A stretch of DNA of 64,000 nucleotides from Epiperipatus broadwayi (Eukaryota; Onychophora; Udeonychophora; Euonychophora; Peripatidae): NCBI GenBank assembly GCA_028023455.1, contig JAQFVV010006644.1, positions 1 through 64,000 on the forward strand, read 5' to 3'. The notes under the pieces are model-generated. The model searched no databases, was not told the DNA's origin, and saw only the letters and a list, made by a program, of their open reading frames with translations. The translations under genes were made by a program, and so were the position numbers. Each line of letters begins with the position of its first letter. Position 1 is the first letter of the stretch. Shown here in pieces: positions 57,813-64,000 of the stretch.

Positions 57813-60800
57813 TATAAGTTCACAGATACAAAATCTAATTGTCAGCAATCTAATGCAGAGTTGGCTATGAACAAATAAACCTGATGAATGCAATTAAATT
57901 ATTAATTTAAGCTATTAATAATTATTTACACTAATTGTTTAACACTTTGATGATTTATGCATAGATATATTACATTTAAAACTAATATTATATCTTCCAT
58001 TATTATCATTATTTATTTATTTATTTTTTAACCTCACAACTTCTACAAAATAACATTTGTACATCATGGATTGGTTCGTATAGTCATTGCAAACTCATCT
58101 TGTATTATTATTCTGGTAATAGATTTTTTTTGTTGTTGTTGAATGATCATACTTATTTATCTATTATTGATGCTAATGATGACGTTTATTAACAATATAT
58201 GCATTTTTTTAATATTTTTTTTATTATATTTCCGAATGTACTTATTAAAATGAGGCATTAAACTAACCCATAATAATTTGAAATAACTTCTATGTAAGGG
58301 CATAAGCATTCAAAATCTTTTTTATTGTGTGTTAGGGATTAAACATACAAAATTTATAGCAAACTTAAACAGACCCTCATTTTTTTTTTGTTTTATTTCT
58401 TTATATATTTAAACATACTTTGTACCTGATGTATATTATAATATTATCAATCAATGCTTTACTATTTTAAACATGGTTCTAGTTCTGTATAAATTCACAA
58501 CTTATATATCTAAATCTAGACATTAATTATAAATTATTTATAGTAATGATAATCATTATAATCATTTCATCACATTTGTCCATCCCATCAAAAAAATCAA
58601 ATGACAGAACTATTCACTTTGATTTATTTTTCCTCTTGTTTTTTTATTTAAACCTTACTGTTAAATTTTGACCTCATCTCAGGAAAACACTATCATTAGT
58701 GATATCTCAATTAAAAATGAAAACATTTGACATACAACTTTATATCACCAACCAGTAACTATCTTTACATTGAGTAATGGAAGCAGGTGAACACTAAAGT
58801 TTTCAATGAGCATTATAGAGTTTTAAGGTAAAAAAGTATCAAAAGTCTGCTGTATTACCACCTTACATGATACTAGACTATTAGATGAGGCATACGATGC
58901 TTAAGACTTTTATTTAATCACTAAGATTTGATTATCCCATTACTTTCTGATTAAGGTTATGTTATCAAGAGGGTGGACTAGTTAATCCTATGAACAATTT
59001 ACTGATCTATCTATCATTAAAATTCAGAGGAAGATTATTGTACACTTAACTCAACAATTCATCTCAAATAAATCTTTCAGGAAGGCCCACCACCACTATA
59101 TCACAATCCAATTTTTTTCTTTCAGGTTCCTTTCTTTTCCTTAGGCATCTTGAAGTTTCAACAACCTCACCACTGCTCCCAAATCTCACTAACCACTACA
59201 TTTCTCCACAATTGATACTGCTTTCTAATTTTTTTTGAAAAAGACATCAAAAGCCTAGTATTATAAATGTCTTGTACTTCCTTTTCATCATCTACTCAGA
59301 AAACATTATCAACTTGCTATCCAGTTGTCTAAAAAGAACCATAGATGCTAAAAGTGTTTTTGTAAGAATACTGCTGTGGATGACTAATATGATAAACTTT
59401 GACTAAAATCAAATCATATGTTTTTTTTTATTGGATCCTGGATCATAGACAAGAATTGGTCTTTTTTATCCACACAGAAATAAAACTTTCCTCTTTTCAT
59501 TTTTCTATTAACTTAAGTAACCATATATTAGTTGGATTCCTCGCTTGTTCTTTTTAGGGCTATGTTTGATCTCTAATCAGATCCATCTCTTTGTGGTCAG
59601 CTTCCAGTTTTTATAACATCACTGTTTGAGCTGCTTGAAGACTTTTACTGAAGGATTTCTATTCAACAATCATTTTTTTATTTCCAGATAATACTTCTAT
59701 ACTACTTCTTCTTTCTGCACTTTCCCATTTTTTCATCTATCTAGAATGTCATTACTCTTTTTCTGATAATTTGTAACTCTTTCTTCAATTATACATAACC
59801 TTTACATTGAACTCATCACCTTGCATTCTAATATTATTTATTTTCTTCTCTTGATTGCTAATTTTTATTTTAAGACCTTGTACCCCTATTTCCAGTATCT
59901 TTCTACTCTGATCTATTTTATTGACAACTCTTCCATTATTTAATTTCTTACATGAACACTCTATGATATGTTTATCTAAATATTGTATGCAGCACTTCTT
60001 AATTTTCTTTCATAGATTTATCTGGACTTTTCTCTAAGCTTTTTTTGAAATAACTTCATCATTATATATTTCTCTGCAGAATTAGAAATTTCATTTCTAT
60101 TTCACTTTGAACTGAACTTTTGATTTCTTGGCTTCATTGTGACTCATTGCTTACTGCTTATATGCCTGATTCACTGGCAATGTTTTCTTCATTGTTTATC
60201 ATAATTTCTTGTTGCATCTCCAATTTTTTAGCAATTTGTTTTTATTCTATTAGTGTTCATGGTCATATATTCCTAATAATTTTTTCATTCTTATTCTTGA
60301 AAATTCTATTATATATTAATGCATTGTCAACATTACCTCTCACACATTCTTCTTTATTATGAATAACCATTGCATTAATCTAGGTTTTTGTACTTGTCTG
60401 CTGTAATAAATTTACATCACTGTTCATGTAATATTTTTTTGCTATATTTATTTAATTTATTATTTATATCCCATTTCACTCATATTATATTTACTCAATA
60501 TTTTTGTGTGTGCTTTTTTTTCTTAAACTTTTAACATTTGCTTATTACCATTTTAAAACAATTTTTAAATGACTTTACCCACAAAGACCAGAACTCAATT
60601 TTAATCCTAAAATTTTCAAACATTCATTTTTTAAGTCTACCGTTTATCATAGTAGGTTGAGTTTTACTTAACATTCTTCAAGATATGATTTAAATTAATT
60701 GCATCCATAATAGGTGGAATTTATGTTTCAGTTACATCAGGTAAATGAATTTATTTATGTGTACTATTTATGTATCCAAGGAACTACCATTGTTGAGCAC

Positions 60801-60920
60801 CATGTTTATAATTATTCAAAGGTGAACACAACCCCTCACTTATTATTGGTATTTCTCATATAGCCCTTTTAGGATTATGATGAAGCTACAGGCAAATGCC
60901 TTATTTATAATTTTTGTGAG
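57813..60920. other. AT-rich sequence; 59,500-60,600 purine-rich on minus strand
   Basis: The minus strand of 59,500-60,600 gives broken, Lys/Glu-rich, coiled-coil-like peptide stretches (for example NNIRMQGDEFNVKVMYN, LEADHKEMDLIRDQT). These could be a decayed gag or LINE ORF1, but no motif is decisive. The 80-codon plus frame at 60,120-60,362 is its T-rich shadow. Confidence 0.25.
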
Positions 60921-61060
60921 TCATTATTAGACTAGAGATTATTTAATAATATTTTTGTAGTGCAACATTTACTACACTACTTTCATGCAAGGTAGAGACT
61001 GGTTTCTATCTGCTTTTAATACCTTAGGGAGGGATATAATTATAAACATATGACCAAAGA
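60921..61060 (+). repeat. Dispersed short repeat, copy 1
   Basis: This aligns with 61,277-61,420. Shared blocks are ATTAGACTAGAGATTAT, TTTCTGTAGT-like, ATGCAAGRTAGAGACTGGTTT and ACATATGACCAAAGA. Confidence 0.75.
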
Positions 61061-61276
61061 CAAATGAAAAAGATCTATGATCCCCATGATGCACATTTCA
61101 AACTGCACCAGAACTCATTAGTTAGCCCAGACTTCAATCTCTTACACATATCTTTATTACTGTTTAATATATATGGATAGCAAATTACTGCAGTTTATTA
61201 ATAACTGCCACACTTGCTGCCCTCACAACTTTAACACCAACTACTTAATGGAAATATATATTAATAGTTTTATTAG

Positions 61277-61558
61277 TCATTCATTAGACTAGAGATTATC
61301 TAAAAATGAATATTTCTGTAGTATCTTTCACTACATCATCTTATGCAAGATAGAGACTGGTTTCAATCCACTTTTCGCACCTTGTGGAGGGATGTTATTA
61401 TTAACATATGACCAAAGATGTGAAAGAAATGTCTCTGGCAAATATTTATAATTACATCTCTCTATACATGGTATTAAAGGTGAATAAAAACCAGTCCAAC
61501 CCTTGCATGAAAGTGATATAGTGAAAGTTATACTACAAGAATATTATTCATTATTAGG
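61277..61558. mobile_element. Short foldback repeat, copy 2 with inverted third copy
   Basis: 61,277-61,420 is a direct copy of 60,921-61,060. 61,462-61,558 is an inverted partial copy (GGTATTAAAGG..., CCAGTCCAACCCTTGCAT, ACTACAAGAATATTATTCATTATTAG). The two together make a hairpin of about 280 bases. No coding frame is visible. Confidence 0.7.
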
Positions 61559-62029
61559 CAAATGACTGTCACTCTTTCTATGCATTTACTTTAAACACAG
61601 ACTATACTTTCTGATCAGTATCTCTGATGATTGTTCCAAGGATCACTTCACACTTGCAGTTTAACTTCAAGACTCACGGCAATGACCAGGTCTGAAGGCA
61701 GCACCATTATCAAAGAAGAGTGACTAATGAACACAAGCAAGAAAGATGCCAGGTTTACAACCTCAATAATATCCCGATTAACATTCCAACAGCAGCACAG
61801 TTAACAGTATGGACTCAGTCAGCTTCAGATTTTGCTGACAATATTTTGAATACTAAACTAATTTGTGGAGTGAGACAATGAATGATAATGGTCATCAACA
61901 ATATTTTCTATTATATTAATAACAATATTTATTTACCTGACTAATAAAGAAAAAGATTCAAAATAATAATAAGAATCATAAAATTTATGAATATATTGAT
62001 TGGTATTTTGCCCCTGATATATATAAACA

Positions 62030-62030
<1 letters not shown>
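61559..62030. other. Intergenic sequence
   Basis: Slightly less AT-rich at 61,620-61,870. No gene is recognised. Confidence 0.4.
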
Positions 62031-62109
<79 letters not shown>

Positions 62110-62151
62110 TAATAATAATAATAATCATAATTATCATCATCATCATCATCA
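62031..62151. repeat. (AAT)n microsatellite fused to (ATC)n LINE tail
   Basis: About 94 bases of AAT units (one AAA interruption near 62,107) run through ATCATAATT into (ATC)n at 62,133-62,151. On the minus strand the (GAT)n is the 3' tail of the adjoining LINE. The poly-Tyr open frame across it is an artefact. Confidence 0.9.
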
Positions 62152-62797
62152 ACCATTAACAATCCACTGCAGGATGAAGGTCTTTCCAAGTTTAATCCAT
62201 TCTCTGACCTTTAGCTTCTCTTCTCCACATCACCCCTGCACATTTTCTTATTTCATCCATCCATCTAACATGTTGTCTCTTTCTGGGTCTTTTACAATCT
62301 CTTGGAATCCAATTTAAGATTTCAATTGTCCATCTATTATAATCTCTTCTAGCAATATGTCCAGCTCAACTCCACTTCAGTCTTTTAATATTTTCAATGA
62401 GATCAGTAACACCTGTTTGTTCTCTTACCCATATATTGTGTTTTCAATCTCTTTTTCTTACTCCTAATATGTGCTTCTCCATACTTCTTGGGATGGTATG
62501 AAGTCTCTGTATTGCTCTTCTATTAAGTGTCCAAGTCTCAGATCCATAAGTAAAAACTGATAAAACACATTTATTAAAAACCTTCCTTTTCAAACCCATA
62601 GGCATATTTCCTCTTAGTATCAAGTTATTTTTATCAAAAGCACTCCAACCAAGTTTAATTCTATGATTATTTTCATCCATTATGTTTCCATCTGTATTAA
62701 TAATCTGACCAAGGTATTTGTAGCTGATAACTTCCAATTCATCATAATCAGACTTTATTTTCATATTTTGAAAAACTATTGAAAAAATATTTATCAT
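62133..62797 (-). pseudogene. RTE-like LINE, copy 3 (3' end only)
   Basis: The minus-strand frame 62,797-62,444 matches copy 2 from QNMKIKSDYDELE through YKYLGQIINTDGN, RGNMPMGLKRKVFNKC, SETWTLNRRAIQRL to SMEKHILGVRKRD. A frameshift follows, after which RWMDEIRK-, KAK- and LQW-type remnants run to the (GAT)n tail. Only the region downstream of the catalytic palm is present, a typical severe 5' truncation. Confidence 0.85.
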
Positions 62798-64000
62798 TTA
62801 CACATACATTTATTCTACCCATCCATGTTTATATACTATATGAATAATCATATAGTAATAACAGTTGCAACAACAAGAACGTATGGATTGGACCTCCAGG
62901 AGGAATCAAAGGGTCTCCTTTCATTTAATAGCAAACTGCTCTGCAGCCATAAAAATAATATAGATAAATAAATCTAAATGAGAAAAAATATTAATTAATT
63001 TTTAACCCTGTCCATTATAACATAGGACAATAAAAATAAATTTTATTAAAAAAATGATATAATAAATGACAAAAAATAATGTTAACTATAATCTTGTAAT
63101 ACACATAAATAAATATATTATTGATTTTACAAAAATGCATAAGCTTATAGATATTTTATTATCATCATAAAGTTCATTATATTATGCTAATGTATTGGGA
63201 TTTAGGATTGTTCCGGTTGATGTGCTTTGGATTCTTTCACTTTAGGTCACTTTCCAGGTTCTGTTGTAATTTGATAAATGGTGTAGCCTTGTTCACAGAA
63301 TCTTCTTTTAAAACAGATAGTATTAATTTCCATGCAATAATCGGGCTATACAATCAGGGAATAACACGTTACTAAAAAAAGTGAGGCTTCAATATATAGA
63401 AAGTCTCTTACAATGTTTCAGCACATGCCATGAGGAATAAACAGTAGCTTGAATGAATATTATTTAAGCATGTTATAGTTAAGAGTGGCACACAAAAATC
63501 AATTTTATTCAGACATACTATGTTCAATATTATATCACTTACCGATCCTTTTAGCGTGGAGCACTGACTTTAAAAATCTGTTTTTTTAACCTATTCACAA
63601 CACAGCTTGTTGACTATTTAATATTCTCTCTAAAATAATATTATTAAGGTTTTCATATGTAGTTTTTCAAATGCCTTCATATTTAATTAACATTACATTC
63701 TAAAATAAACACTATTATATTTTAAGGACATAATAAGCCTTCCTAATTAAGGTCTACATTCTAGACTAAAATTAAAATCATTATATCTGAAAAACATGAT
63801 AAGCCCTTACAATCATCGTCTGAATTAGATTAGATAAACTTTTCTTAATTAATGATTTTTAATCACTAATTTATATTTTCACTCTTTTTTTTCTTTTTAA
63901 CCATTGCATAAAAGGAACTACAAAACTCATTTGTTTAAATTAACATAATATATATATGATAATAGATTGACAGTTAAAATCTTAAACTAAATTCTAAGAA
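62798..64000. other. AT-rich intergenic sequence to window end
   Basis: No recognisable gene. The 63-codon plus frame at 63,184-63,375 has no domain. Confidence 0.45.

Noticed and set aside
59500-60600. Claiming a LINE ORF1 or gag on the minus strand
   Set aside because: Composition is suggestive but I found no diagnostic motif and many stops, so it is only mentioned as a possibility.
61941-62189. Poly-Asp/poly-Tyr 82-codon frame
   Set aside because: It is the translation of GAT and ATT microsatellite units at a LINE tail.

Overview
The window is AT-rich eukaryotic DNA dominated by transposable elements and their ruins. There are no operons, ribosome binding sites or long intact host genes. 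Four reverse-transcriptase lineages are visible: a long-LTR element, RTE-like LINEs, an L1/Tx1-like LINE and Penelope-like elements with a GIY-YIG endonuclease. A tRNA-Lys primer site, tetranucleotide microsatellites and many palindromic DNA elements are also present. Together these point to an invertebrate animal genome. A mollusc, perhaps a cephalopod, is my best guess; that is an impression from repeat content and not a proof.

Layout. 1-8939: one minus-strand long-LTR retrotransposon with 3.1 kb LTRs about 1.2% different from each other, a gag-like ORF, no pol, a perfect tRNA-Lys primer site, and a tandem series of degenerate primer-site modules beside it. 9.8-11.1 kb: a 1.25 kb palindromic repeat, with a single-arm relative at 22.8 kb. 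14.1-14.6 kb: a non-autonomous hAT element with 8-bp target duplications. 16.3-18.9 kb and 32.5-35.9 kb: two solo LTRs related to the first element, each with a 4-bp target duplication; 19.6-20.3 kb is a U3 fragment of the same group. 20.5-21.2 kb: microsatellites and a TIR element. 22.0-22.4 kb: Penelope-like endonuclease end. 25.2-26.7, 53.9-55.7 and 62.1-62.8 kb: three dead RTE-like LINE copies. 27.05-28.48 kb: a 5'-truncated L1/Tx1-like LINE with a 14-bp target duplication. 30.3 kb: tRNA-Gly-like gene or pseudogene. 31.5-32.0 kb: a very decayed further reverse transcriptase. 36.6-37.7 kb: TA-flanked TIR element. 37.8-41.05 kb: a 3.3 kb foldback structure whose arms contain tandem repeats. 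41.4-42.6 kb: two Penelope-like 3' ends joined head to head as a near-perfect palindrome. 49.3, 52.3 and 61.3 kb: further palindromic elements.

Host-gene signal is thin. A short, well-formed first coding exon with a splice donor is proposed at 46,231-46,274 (+), and a possible untranslated first exon near 56,160 (+). Most other open frames are chance or lie inside repeats.

The most notable observations are: (1) the primer-site array in the LTR element; (2) the LTR family that gives full-length, solo and U3-only copies sharing ends but differing in length; (3) the concentration of at least seven long inverted repeats, any of which would form long double-stranded RNA if transcribed.
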